Of a DNA stretch of 15,344 bases, positions 1 to 7,468 are shown one piece after another. The stretch covers positions 1 to 15,344 of the forward strand of contig JBEDUQ010000374.1 in assembly GCA_040414855.1 (NCBI GenBank). Reading direction: 5' to 3'. This DNA is from DASVXQ01 sp040414855. GTDB lineage: Bacteria; Actinomycetota; CALGFH01. Under the pieces are notes generated by a model. It was not told the DNA's origin, ran no database searches, and saw only the letters and a program-made list of their open reading frames with translations. Position 1 is the first letter of the stretch; the number at the start of each line of letters is the position of its first letter. A program made the position numbers and the translations under genes.

Positions 1-63
1 CTCGAGCCCACGCCGCAACGCACGGGCCATCTTGACCTCGTCCTCGACGATCAGAACGCGCAT
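1..63 (-). CDS. Response regulator, OmpR type, N-terminal fragment
   Basis: This is the start of a two-component response regulator cut by the left edge, so only 21 residues are visible. The protein begins MRVLIVEDE and continues KMARALRRG, the usual first beta strand of a receiver domain with the acidic Glu-Asp pair that helps bind Mg2+. The phosphorylated Asp and the DNA-binding domain lie outside the window. The start is well supported: on the minus strand GAGGGAGGTGG lies about 7 bases before the ATG. The OmpR/PhoB subclass is inferred from the VEDE/ALRRGL pattern and from a 7-bp direct repeat with 11-bp period upstream, which suits that class. It is divergent from the lipid-modifying synthase beginning near 203. 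A sensor kinase would be expected further left but is not visible. Confidence 0.85.
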   Translation of the reverse strand, partial: MRVLIVEDEVKMARALRRGLE

Positions 64-108
64 GGCCCCACCTCCCTCGGACCGTTTCGTCAACTCAAGC
101 GGCAAAAC

Positions 109-126
109 CATGAGAGTGTCATGAGA
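109..126. promoter_or_regulatory. Direct repeat CATGAGA-N4-CATGAGA, probable response-regulator site
   Basis: CATGAGA occurs at 109-115 and again at 120-126, exactly one 11-bp helical turn apart. An inverted copy, TCTCATG, lies at 199-205, and a one-mismatch inverted copy, TCTCATC, at 182-188. OmpR-family regulators typically bind two 7-bp direct half-sites spaced by 4 bp, so this is a natural site for the response regulator starting at 63. It lies between the two divergent genes and could control both. A weak plus-strand -10 candidate, TATTAG, lies at 132-137, which would put the repeat at the -35 region. The repeat is seen directly; the binding protein is inferred. Confidence 0.5.
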
Positions 127-202
127 CCCTGTATTAGAGCAGCGTCACATACGTGGCATTCCGCCCGTTTCGGAAGCTCCATCTCATCCTCACCGTGCTC
201 TC

Positions 203-1990
203 ATGGAGCCGACTGTTACATGCGGGTCGCGAAGCCACCTCTCTTTCTCCAAGGTAGTGCACCTGACGATGCTGGCGGATCGCGTCGTCGGCGGCGCGGA
301 ACCGGGCGGGCCGGGTGGCCTCTCCGCCACCACCCGGCCCGTTCGCACTGACCCGGCGGCCCGCTCGGACCGTACGGCGCGGGCCGCCGCTGCACTGATG
401 CTCCTGGCGGGGCTTCTCAATCTCGCCTCGGTCGTGCTGCCCGGCGGCCGGCTGCGCCTGGAGCTGGTCGACGCGCTGGTGCCCGGAGCGGTCGCGGCCG
501 GCGCCACCGCGCTCACCGCCGCCGCCGGCATCGGGCTGCTCCTGCTGGCCGGGGGCATGCGCCGCCACCGCCGCTCCGCCTACCTGGTGACCGTCGCGCT
601 GCTCTGTGGCAGCGCCGTCTTCCACCTGGTCAAGGGCCTGGACCTCGGCGCCGCCCTGCTGGAGGCGTTCCTGGCCGGGTTGCTTGTCGGCCGCGGCCAC
701 CAGTTCACCGCCAGGCTCGGGCCGGGCGAGCGCGCCCCGGCGCTGTGGCCGGCGGTGTTCGTCCCGGTCGTCACCCTCTCCTACGGCGTGGCCGGGCTGC
801 TGGCGAACCGCCGCGACGTCGCCGAGGACCTCGGCATCAAGGGACTGGTCGTGCAGTCCGCGCACATGGCCATCGGCCTCGGCGCCTCGGTGCCGTTGCA
901 CGGGCGCTTCGGGCGCGCCTTCCCCGCGTCGGTCGCCGCGGTGCTGTTCACGGGCGCCGCCGTCGTGGTGGCGCGGCTGCTGGCGCCGACGAGACGGGCC
1001 GGCGGCGACGCGCCCGGCCGCGACCAGCTGGCCGAGTTGGCCGCCGCCTCGACCGACTCGCTGGCCTACTTCGCGACCAGGGACGATCGCGCCGCGGTGC
1101 GCGCCGGCGAGGCGCTGGTCTCCTACCGCGGGGTCGGCACGGTGGCGCTGGCGGCCGGCGACCCGCTCGGGCCCGAACGGGACTGGGCGCTGGCGATCGA
1201 GACATTCCGGGCGGAGGCCGTCCGCCAAGGCCGGGTCGCCGCCGCCCTCGGCTGCGGCGCCAAGGCGGCGGTCCGCTACGCGCACGCCGGGCTTCGCACC
1301 ATCTACCTCGGTGACGAGGCGGTGATCGAGCTGGACGATTTCAACCTCGAGGGCCGTCCGATGCGGATCGTGCGGCAGAGCCGGAACCGGGCGCTTCGGG
1401 CGGGGATCACCTGCCAGGTCGCCCGCGCCGGCGACCTGGACGAGGCGTGCCGCGCCGAGCTGCGGGCGATCTCGAACCGCTGGCGGGGCGGCGCCGCCGA
1501 GCGTGGTTTCTCGATGGCGCTCGGGCGCCTGTTCGACGAGCGCGACGACCGCGCGATCCTGGTCTTGGGCCGCGCCGCCGACGGGCGCGCGCTCGGCTTC
1601 CTCCAGTTCGTCCCGTGGGGCAAGGAAGGTGCCAGCCTGGACGTGATGCGGCATGAGCCGGGATCGCCGGGGATTCTCAACGACTTCCTGATCGCCGAGG
1701 CGGCGCTGCGCCTGCCCGGGCTGGGCGTGCGGCGCATGTCGCTGAACTTCTCGTTCCTGCGGGCGTTGCTGGAGGCCGGCGCGGTCGCCGACGCGCCGCT
1801 GACGGCCCGGCTCGGCTTGCGGGTCCTCCACCGCCTCTCGGGCCGCTTCCAGATCGAGTCGCTGTACCGCTTCAACAAGAAGTTCCGGCCGCGCTGGGCG
1901 CCGAGGTACCTGGCCTGCGAGGCGATGGAGGACCTGCCGCGGGTCGCGCTGGCGGCCCTCCGCGCCGAGGGACTGCTCGCCCGCCACTGA
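203..1990 (+). CDS. Membrane-bound aminoacyl-phospholipid synthase-like protein (DUF2156, LysX/MprF-type)
   Basis: Proteins of this family move an amino acid, usually Lys, from aminoacyl-tRNA to phosphatidylglycerol on the inner membrane leaflet, making the surface less negative and raising resistance to cationic peptides. The 595-residue frame has hydrophobic segments at about 62-80, 92-117, 126-143, 147-163, 181-200, 213-230 and 241-260. A soluble DUF2156 (tandem GNAT-like) domain follows from about 275. Typical motifs are DSLAYFATRDDR (285-296), AAGDPLG (317-323), LNDFLIAE (492-499) and LYRFNKKFRPRWAPRYL (554-570). It lacks both the long MprF flippase region and the lysyl-tRNA synthetase domain fused in mycobacterial LysX, so it would depend on cellular aminoacyl-tRNA. 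The start is uncertain: ATG 203 overlaps a CATGAGA-type site and has no ribosome site. ATG 269 or GTG 257 may be real, and residues 1-58 look like a poorly conserved tail. The substrate lipid and amino acid cannot be told from sequence. Confidence 0.82.
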   Translation: MEPTVTCGSRSHLSFSKVVHLTMLADRVVGGAEPGGPGGLSATTRPVRTDPAARSDRTARAAAALMLLAGLLNLASVVLPGGRLRLELVDALVPGAVAAGATALTAAAGIGLLLLAGGMRRHRRSAYLVTVALLCGSAVFHLVKGLDLGAALLEAFLAGLLVGRGHQFTARLGPGERAPALWPAVFVPVVTLSYGVAGLLANRRDVAEDLGIKGLVVQSAHMAIGLGASVPLHGRFGRAFPASVAAVLFTGAAVVVARLLAPTRRAGGDAPGRDQLAELAAASTDSLAYFATRDDRAAVRAGEALVSYRGVGTVALAAGDPLGPERDWALAIETFRAEAVRQGRVAAALGCGAKAAVRYAHAGLRTIYLGDEAVIELDDFNLEGRPMRIVRQSRNRALRAGITCQVARAGDLDEACRAELRAISNRWRGGAAERGFSMALGRLFDERDDRAILVLGRAADGRALGFLQFVPWGKEGASLDVMRHEPGSPGILNDFLIAEAALRLPGLGVRRMSLNFSFLRALLEAGAVADAPLTARLGLRVLHRLSGRFQIESLYRFNKKFRPRWAPRYLACEAMEDLPRVALAALRAEGLLARH

Positions 1991-1991
1991 G

Positions 1992-2026
1992 CATGGCCGC
2001 TCAGCACGGCCGCTCAGCACGGCCGC
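1992..2026. repeat. 13-bp tandem repeat, about 2.7 copies
   Basis: The 13-bp unit CAYGGCCGCTCAG occurs at 1992-2004 and 2005-2017, with a partial third copy from 2018. It begins two bases after the stop of the lipid synthase gene and runs into the hairpin at 2021-2040. The copies differ by one base (CATGG/CACGG). It does not belong to any credible coding frame. Confidence 0.7.
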
Positions 2027-2040
2027 CGCCCCCGGCGGCC
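2021..2040 (+). terminator. Perfect 8-bp GC hairpin after the lipid synthase gene
   Basis: GGCCGCCG, loop CCCC, then CGGCGGCC form a perfect 8-bp stem. It lies 30 bases past the stop at 1990 and 19 bases before the next start at 2060. There is no T-run, as is common for actinobacterial hairpins. It may terminate or attenuate transcription into the DMT gene, or simply protect the 3' end. Confidence 0.45.
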
Positions 2041-2059
2041 GCATGGCATCCTGGTCGGC

Positions 2060-3004
2060 ATGCGACCGACCGGACCAGCGCGGCCGCTCCCCAACCCTGC
2101 AGCCGCCGAGACCGCCCCGCGCACGGCCTCCTCCCCCTGGGTGCTGGCGCTGGTCGCCGTCACCGGGGTCTGGGGGGCGACCTTTGTCGTGGTCAGGGAC
2201 GCGGTCGTCTCGACCCCGCCGTCCGCCTTCGTCGCCTACCGGTTCCTGGCGGCGGCGGTCCTGCTGGCCCTGCTGCGGCCCCGCGCGCTGGCGGTGCGGC
2301 CGCGGGGGATGCTGCCGGCGGGGATGGTCATCGGCGTCGCGCTGTTCGCCGGCTACGCCTTCCAGACGGTCGGGCTCCAGTACACCACCGCCTCCAACGC
2401 CGGCTTCATCACCGGACTGTCGGTGGTGCTGACCCCGCTGCTCGCCGCGGTCGTGCTGCGCGAGCGCCCGGGGCTGTGGCCGGCGCTTGGCGCCGTGCTC
2501 GCCTTCGCCGGGCTCGCACTGCTCTCCGTCCAGACCCTCGAGGTGCGCCGTGGCGACGCGCTGGTGCTGGGCTGCGCGGTCGCCTTCGCGATCCACATCC
2601 TGCTGCTCGGCCGCTTCGCCCCCCGCTACTCCAGCTACCAGCTCGCGATCGTCCAGCTCGGCACCTGCGGCCTGCTGTCGCTGGGCTGGAGCGGCGCGGC
2701 CGGCGAGCTGGTCGCGCCGCACGGCGCCCAGGTGTGGCTGGCGCTGGCGATCACCGCCGTGCTCGCCTCCGCCGTCGGCTTCCTGGTCCAGACCCGCGCC
2801 CAGCAGGTCGTCTCGCCGACCAAGACCGCCGTGATCCTGACCATGGAGCCGGTCTTCGCCGGGCTCTTCGGCTTCCTGCTCGCGGGCGAGCACCTCTCGG
2901 CGCGAGGATGGGCCGGCGCATGCTGCATCCTCGCCGGCATGCTGGTCGCCGAGCTGGGCCGGCAGCCGAGCCTGCCCGGCCGCGCCGACGAAGCCTTCGA
3001 GTGA
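2060..3004 (+). CDS. EamA/DMT-superfamily transporter (drug/metabolite permease)
   Basis: This is a 314-residue inner-membrane permease with about ten hydrophobic helices in two EamA halves, residues about 27-158 and 165-300. Family marks include WGATFVVVRDAV (38-49), the FQTVGLQYTTASNAGFI stretch (101-117), a LTPLLAAVVLRE turn (124-135) and, in the second half, the typical TMEPVFAGLFGF motif (261-272). DMT proteins export or import small metabolites such as amino acids, purines or drugs; the substrate cannot be read from sequence. The first 25 residues are a Pro/Ala-rich cytoplasmic tail. ATG 2060 is the only reasonable start before helix 1, although no clear ribosome site precedes it. It follows the lipid synthase gene by 69 bases containing a short tandem repeat and a hairpin, and lies 31 bases before corA, so the plus-strand genes may be partly co-transcribed. 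Confidence 0.88.
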   Translation: MRPTGPARPLPNPAAAETAPRTASSPWVLALVAVTGVWGATFVVVRDAVVSTPPSAFVAYRFLAAAVLLALLRPRALAVRPRGMLPAGMVIGVALFAGYAFQTVGLQYTTASNAGFITGLSVVLTPLLAAVVLRERPGLWPALGAVLAFAGLALLSVQTLEVRRGDALVLGCAVAFAIHILLLGRFAPRYSSYQLAIVQLGTCGLLSLGWSGAAGELVAPHGAQVWLALAITAVLASAVGFLVQTRAQQVVSPTKTAVILTMEPVFAGLFGFLLAGEHLSARGWAGACCILAGMLVAELGRQPSLPGRADEAFE

Positions 3005-3035
3005 TTCGAGCCGTTCAGGAGTCCAGGAGCAAGCC

Positions 3036-4004
3036 ATGATCCGGGTCCACGTGTTCCGCCAGGGTCGGGAAGCGCGCGACGTCGACCTCGACAGCCTCTC
3101 CGAGGCGCGGACCGAGAAGGGCACCGTGGTCTGGGTCGACATGGTCTCGCCCAGCGGGGCCGAGCTGGCCAAGATCGCAGAGGAATTCTCGGTCGACGTC
3201 TCGACCCTCAACGAGTGCGCCACCAGCCACCAGCGCCCCAAGCTCGAGGAGAACGGCGAGTACCTGCTGGTGGTGTCCTACGGCGCCAAGCTCCCCGACC
3301 CTGACGGCATCGCCGAGCTCCACGAGCTCGACATCCTCGCCGGACGCGGCTGGCTGATCACCGTCCACGGCGGCGAGCCGCTCGACAGCCAGGAGACCGC
3401 CCGCCGGGTCGGCGCCCACCCGGAGATGCTCAGGTCCGGTTCCGGGTTCCTGCTCTACGTGGTCCTCGACGAGCTGGTCGACACCTTCTTCCCGGCGCTC
3501 GACCAGATCGGCGAGCGGATCGAGGACCTGGAGCAGGCGATCTTCGAGAACCGCCGCCCCACCTACGTCTCGACCACCATCTTCCAGGTCCGCAAGGAGC
3601 TGATCGCGATCCGGCGGCTCAGCGGCCCGATGCGCGACGCCATGGTGGTGCTGCTGCGCCGCGACCTCGGCTTCTTCAGCCGCGAGGCCCAGCGCTACCT
3701 CCAGGACGTCTACGACCACCTGATCCGGGTGGTCGAGCAGGTCGAGGACTACCAGGACCTCAGCTCCAACGCGCTCGACGTCAACCTGACCATGGCCTCC
3801 AACCGGGTCAACGAGGTGGCCCGGAGCCTCACCGCCTACGCCGCGATCTTCGCCGCGATCACCCTGGTCACCGGCATCTACGGGATGAACTTCGAGCATA
3901 TGCCCGAGCTGAGGTGGAGCTTCGGCTACTTCTACGCGCTCGGCCTGATGGTGGTCGCCGCCGGCGGCCTGTGGCTCTACTTCCGCCGCAAGGACTGGCT
4001 CTAG
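3036..4004 (+). CDS. corA: CorA-family magnesium/divalent cation channel
   Basis: CorA proteins are homopentameric inner-membrane channels that let Mg2+ (also Co2+ or Ni2+) enter the cell. The 322-residue length is normal. Residues 1 to about 260 form the cytoplasmic alpha/beta domain and long stalk helix. Two transmembrane helices follow at about 263-282 and 295-315, with the diagnostic YGMN selectivity motif at 282-285 and the short external loop FEHMPELRW. The protein ends in the positively charged FRRKDWL tail usual for CorA. ATG 3036 is supported by CAGGAG 7 bases upstream. Gene order after a DMT permease is not diagnostic. It converges on the oxidoreductase gene ending at 4023, with only 18 bases between the stops and no hairpin, so the two transcripts probably overlap at their 3' ends. 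Selectivity between Mg2+, Zn2+ and Co2+ cannot be settled by eye. Confidence 0.95.
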   Translation: MIRVHVFRQGREARDVDLDSLSEARTEKGTVVWVDMVSPSGAELAKIAEEFSVDVSTLNECATSHQRPKLEENGEYLLVVSYGAKLPDPDGIAELHELDILAGRGWLITVHGGEPLDSQETARRVGAHPEMLRSGSGFLLYVVLDELVDTFFPALDQIGERIEDLEQAIFENRRPTYVSTTIFQVRKELIAIRRLSGPMRDAMVVLLRRDLGFFSREAQRYLQDVYDHLIRVVEQVEDYQDLSSNALDVNLTMASNRVNEVARSLTAYAAIFAAITLVTGIYGMNFEHMPELRWSFGYFYALGLMVVAAGGLWLYFRRKDWL

Positions 4005-4022
4005 AGGCTGGCTCCCGCACAT

Positions 4023-5411
4023 TCAGCACTCGTCAGCCGGTGGGATGTTCTGGTTCCGGCGGAAGAGGTTGGTCGGGTCGTGCCGGCGCTTGATGGCGAC
4101 GAGGCGGTCCCAGGTGGGGCCTGGGTAGGCCTGGCGAGCTCCGGCGGTCCCCTCCTGGCCCATGAAGTTGACGTACGCGCCGGGCTCGCCCCGGTGAAGG
4201 GTGGCCGCCAGCTCGGTCGCCCATCGCTGGTGGGTCGCGGCCTCATCGGAGTGCCGATACATGGCGGCGACGTTCACCATGACCCTTCGCCGGCGGTGGG
4301 CGAACGCGGTGGCCTCGTCCGGCACGCGGGCCATGGCACCGCCCAGCACCCGGATCTGCACCGCCGGCATCGGCGCGGTACCGGCCTCCAGGTTCCCGAC
4401 GATCGCCTCGGCCGCCTCGCGATCGACGGCGTCGACGAACAGAGTGCGAATCGCCATCGCCACCTCTTGGCTCTCGTCGGCCGGCTGGAACATCTCCGGG
4501 TAGCGCATCGGGTGGATCGTGTCGGCGATCGGCCGCGCCAGGGCGCGGAACGGCGCGATCGAACGCTCGCCGTCCTCGACCCCACCGGCGTGGACCATCA
4601 GGGCCATGATCACCGGCCGGCCGTGGTCCTCCGCCGCCACCAGCGGCATGGGCGGCGCCGGCGCGATGTTGGCGATGACCGACAGCTCCTCGGGGGCCGC
4701 GTCCGCGAGCTCGACCAGGGACGTGATGAGCCGCGGCGTGGCCGGGAGCAGCAGCATGCCGCCCACGATCCGCTTCAGCGTGTGCAGCCGGAACCGGAAG
4801 CGGGTGGCGACGCCGAAGTTCCCACCGCCGCCGCGAATCGCCCAGAACAGGTCCGGGTGCGTCTCGGCGTCGACCCGCAGGAGCCGTCCGTCCGCGGTCA
4901 CCACCTCGGCGGCGAGCAGGTGGTCGATGGTCAGCCCGTGCTTTCGGACCAGGAACCCGACGCCGCCGCCCAGCGTGATCCCGCCGACCCCCACCGAGCC
5001 GGTGTCGCCCAAGCCGGTGGCCAGGCCGTGCTCGGCCGCGGCGCTGGTGTACTCCCCGGTGGTCAGCCCGGCCTCCGTCCACGCGGTGCGGCCTCCCGCC
5101 TCGATCTCCATGGCCTTCAGGTCCCGGAGGTCGAGGACGATCCCGCCGTCGGTGGTGCTGTGGCCGGCCATGCTGTGGCCGCCGCCGCGCACGGCGAGCT
5201 CCACTCCCGTGTCGCGGGCCAGTTCGATCACCCGCGAGACGTCCTTGGCGTTGGCGACCCGGACGATCGCGGCGGGCCGGCGGCCGTTCCCGCCGAAGAC
5301 GGTCCGGGTTGCGTCGTAGGTGGCGTCGTCCGGCGTGATCACCCGACCATCGACGGCGTCGCGGAGGCGCCGGAGCCGGGCGGTGAGCGAAGGCGAGGTT
5401 GTCAGCAGCAT
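4023..5411 (-). CDS. FAD-linked oxidoreductase, berberine bridge enzyme (BBE)-like
   Basis: This is a 462-residue soluble flavoprotein. An FAD_binding_4 (PCMH-type) domain covers about 35-205, a substrate domain follows, and the C-terminal BBE motif is YVNFMGQEG...DPTNLFRRNQNIPP near the end. The RGGGHSMAGHS motif contains His79, the expected 8-alpha histidyl-FAD attachment site. The second (Cys) attachment point of bicovalent members is not seen: the region reads GDTGSVGVGGITLGGGVG with no Cys, so single covalent attachment is predicted. Family members oxidise sugars, alcohols or secondary metabolites with O2 or another acceptor; the substrate here is unknown. No signal peptide is visible, so it should be cytoplasmic. 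ATG 5411 is supported by AAGGAG about 6 bases upstream. It appears to be a single-gene unit, separated from the upstream ABC genes by a hairpin and about 230 bases. Confidence 0.93.
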   Translation of the reverse strand: MLLTTSPSLTARLRRLRDAVDGRVITPDDATYDATRTVFGGNGRRPAAIVRVANAKDVSRVIELARDTGVELAVRGGGHSMAGHSTTDGGIVLDLRDLKAMEIEAGGRTAWTEAGLTTGEYTSAAAEHGLATGLGDTGSVGVGGITLGGGVGFLVRKHGLTIDHLLAAEVVTADGRLLRVDAETHPDLFWAIRGGGGNFGVATRFRFRLHTLKRIVGGMLLLPATPRLITSLVELADAAPEELSVIANIAPAPPMPLVAAEDHGRPVIMALMVHAGGVEDGERSIAPFRALARPIADTIHPMRYPEMFQPADESQEVAMAIRTLFVDAVDREAAEAIVGNLEAGTAPMPAVQIRVLGGAMARVPDEATAFAHRRRRVMVNVAAMYRHSDEAATHQRWATELAATLHRGEPGAYVNFMGQEGTAGARQAYPGPTWDRLVAIKRRHDPTNLFRRNQNIPPADEC

Positions 5412-5554
5412 TGGGACTCCTTGTTCCGGTGGGCCCGAGGGGACCGATCGCTGATGGCCGGGCCGGTCCCGATGCTTCCAAGCGGCGGTCCGCGGGTCGT
5501 CGGTTGCCGGACGACACCTGCTGCGTCGCGGCTTGTGTCTGTGACGGCACGGTG

Positions 5555-5572
5555 CTACGCACGCGGGCGTAG
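5555..5572. promoter_or_regulatory. Inverted repeat CTACGC-N6-GCGTAG upstream of the oxidoreductase
   Basis: A perfect 6-bp inverted repeat with a 6-base loop lies about 145 bases upstream of the oxidoreductase ATG, in the 233-base gap 5412-5644. It has the shape of a dimeric repressor operator, but it is short and the region is GC-rich. I found no convincing -35/-10 pair in the gap. Apart from this repeat and the hairpin at 5613-5641, I see nothing else in it. Confidence 0.25.
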
Positions 5573-5612
5573 GCGTCGCCGGCCACCGCGGCTGAGCTGG
5601 TCGGGAACCGCT

Positions 5613-5641
5613 GGCTCCGATCGCGGCATTCCGCGATAGCC
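5613..5641 (-). terminator. Hairpin terminator after the ABC exporter operon
   Basis: ATCGCGG (5620-5626), loop CATT, and CCGCGAT (5631-5637) form a perfect 7-bp stem. GGCT (5613-5616) and AGCC (5638-5641) extend it by 4 bp, with CCG bulged on one side. It lies 3 bases past the stop codon of the second ABC gene on the minus strand. There is no T-run, but position and stability fit a factor-independent actinobacterial terminator. Confidence 0.6.
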
Positions 5642-5644
5642 GGC

Positions 5645-7468
5645 TCAGACCAGACTGTCGAGCCAGGCCTGGCGGAGGTCGGCGTACCGGCCGGTGGCGC
5701 GGACCAGGTCGTCGGGACCGCCGTCCTCGACGATCACGCCGTGGTCGAGCACCAGCACCCGGTCGGCGATCTCCACCGTGGACAGGCGGTGCGCGATGAT
5801 CAGCGCGGTCCGCTCGGCCAGGATCGTGCGCAGGGCACGCTGCACCTGCCGCTCGCTGGGCACGTCAAGCGACGAGGTGGCCTCATCGAGGATCAGCACC
5901 GCCGGGTCGGCGAGGAACGCGCGGGCGAACGCCACCAGCTGCCGCTGCCCCGCCGACAGCCGGCCGCCGCGCTTGCGCACGTCGGTGTCGTAGCCGTCCG
6001 GCAGCGCGGCGATGAACTGGTGGGCGCCGATCGCCTGCGCGGCCGCCTCGATCTCGGCACGACTGGCGCCGGGCCGGCCGAAGGCGATGTTGTCCGCCAC
6101 GGTGCCGCTGAAGAGAAAGTTCTCCTGGGTGACGATCACCACCGCGCGGCGCAGGTCCCGCTCGGAGAGCTGGCGGAGGTCCACGCCGTCGAGCGTGACC
6201 CTGCCCTCGACCGGGTCGTAGAAGCGGGCGAGCAGGCGGGCGATGGTGGTCTTGCCCGCGCCCGTGGCGCCGACCAGCGCGACCGTCTGGCCGGCGGGGA
6301 TCTCCAGGTCGAGCCGCGGGAGCACCGGGCGGTCGCCGCGGTAGCCGAATCGGACCCGGTCGAAGTGGACCGCGCCGGCCGCGGCCGTGAGCGGGACCGG
6401 CCGGGCGGGCTCGGGGACCGAGGGCGGCTCCTCGAGCACGCCGGCGAGCTTCTCGACCGCGGCACCGCCGGACTGGAGCGAGTTGTAGAACTGGCTCAGC
6501 TCCTGCATCGGGTCGAAGAACCGGCGCAGGTACAGCAGGAAGGCGGCGAGCACGCCCACGGTCATCCGATGGTCGAGCACGCGCTGGCCGCCGTAGAGCA
6601 GAACCACCGCGATGGTGGTGTTGCCGAGCAGCTTGATGGCCGGGCCGTAGATCGCCAGCAGCCGGTAGGAGCGCCCGTTGGCGCGCTGGTAGCGCTGGTT
6701 GAGCCCGTCGAAGATCTCCTGGTTCCTGGGCTCGCGGCGGAACGCCTGGACCGCGCGGATGCCGCCGAGCGACTCGGTGAAGTGGACGATCACCAGCGCG
6801 ATCGCCTCGCGGGTGCGCCGGTAGGCCGCCGCCGAGCGGCTCCGGAACCATAGCGACAGCCACACCAGCAGCGGGAACACCGCCAGCGTGACCAGGCCGA
6901 GCGGGACGTCGAGCAGCAGGATGATGACCGCGATGCTGACGATCGACAGCACCGCGGTGGCGAGGTCCTCGAGGCCGCCGTCGAGCACCTCGGTGATCGC
7001 GTCCATGTCGGAGGTGAGCCGGGAGATGACCCGGCCCGAGGTGTAGCGCTCGTGGAACGAGAGGCTGAGCCGCTGGAAGTGGTCGAACACCCGGGTGCGG
7101 AGGTCGAACAGGAACTCCTGGCCGAGCCGTCCGACCAGCAGGAAGAACCAGCGCTGGCTGACGAACTGGATCAGGGCGGCGGCGACCAGCAGGGCGATGA
7201 TCACGGCCAGCGGGCGCACGTCGCCGTCGGCGACCACCGGCGGGATGCCGCGGTCGATGCCGACCTTGACCAGGTAGGGCCCGGCCATGGTGGCGCCGTT
7301 GGCGAGCAGGACCACGGCGATGGCGGCGACGGCGAGACGGCGGCGCGGTCGCAGCAGGCTTGCGAGCAGGCGACGGCTGCGGGCGCGGAGCAGGACCGCG
7401 AGCCCGCCGGGCAGGTCGTCGGCGTTCTCGGCGGCGACTCCGCGCCACTGGTCGAGGGTCTGGCTCAC
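5645..7468 (-). CDS. ABC exporter subunit B (TMD-NBD, catalytically consensus ATPase)
   Basis: This is a 607-residue half-transporter: six transmembrane helices (about 45-330) followed by an ATP-binding domain (about 368-600). It has Walker A GATGAGKTT (400-408), Q-loop Gln448, Walker B VLILDE with catalytic Glu529, and switch His560. The signature is LSAGQRQ (504-510), not LSGGQ. The start is GTG 7468, whose GTGA overlaps the TGA stop of the upstream subunit by 4 bp, indicating coupled translation and a 1:1 complex. The minus-strand frame is open further upstream to 9253, but that part is the antisense-frame shadow of subunit A. The family (type IV exporters such as TM287/288 or mycobacterial Rv1272c/Rv1273c) pumps lipids or drugs; the substrate here is unknown. 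A hairpin follows the stop. Confidence 0.93.
   Translation of the reverse strand: MSQTLDQWRGVAAENADDLPGGLAVLLRARSRRLLASLLRPRRRLAVAAIAVVLLANGATMAGPYLVKVGIDRGIPPVVADGDVRPLAVIIALLVAAALIQFVSQRWFFLLVGRLGQEFLFDLRTRVFDHFQRLSLSFHERYTSGRVISRLTSDMDAITEVLDGGLEDLATAVLSIVSIAVIILLLDVPLGLVTLAVFPLLVWLSLWFRSRSAAAYRRTREAIALVIVHFTESLGGIRAVQAFRREPRNQEIFDGLNQRYQRANGRSYRLLAIYGPAIKLLGNTTIAVVLLYGGQRVLDHRMTVGVLAAFLLYLRRFFDPMQELSQFYNSLQSGGAAVEKLAGVLEEPPSVPEPARPVPLTAAAGAVHFDRVRFGYRGDRPVLPRLDLEIPAGQTVALVGATGAGKTTIARLLARFYDPVEGRVTLDGVDLRQLSERDLRRAVVIVTQENFLFSGTVADNIAFGRPGASRAEIEAAAQAIGAHQFIAALPDGYDTDVRKRGGRLSAGQRQLVAFARAFLADPAVLILDEATSSLDVPSERQVQRALRTILAERTALIIAHRLSTVEIADRVLVLDHGVIVEDGGPDDLVRATGRYADLRQAWLDSLV

Noticed and set aside
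134..3241. A minus-strand open frame of about 1035 codons opposite the lipid synthase and DMT genes
   Set aside because: It is rich in Arg/Gly/Gln/Ala without any domain pattern, and the plus strand carries clear families. Long antisense frames are expected at this GC content.
4005..4022. Shared terminator between corA and the oxidoreductase
   Set aside because: The 18-base gap contains no inverted repeat able to form a stable stem.
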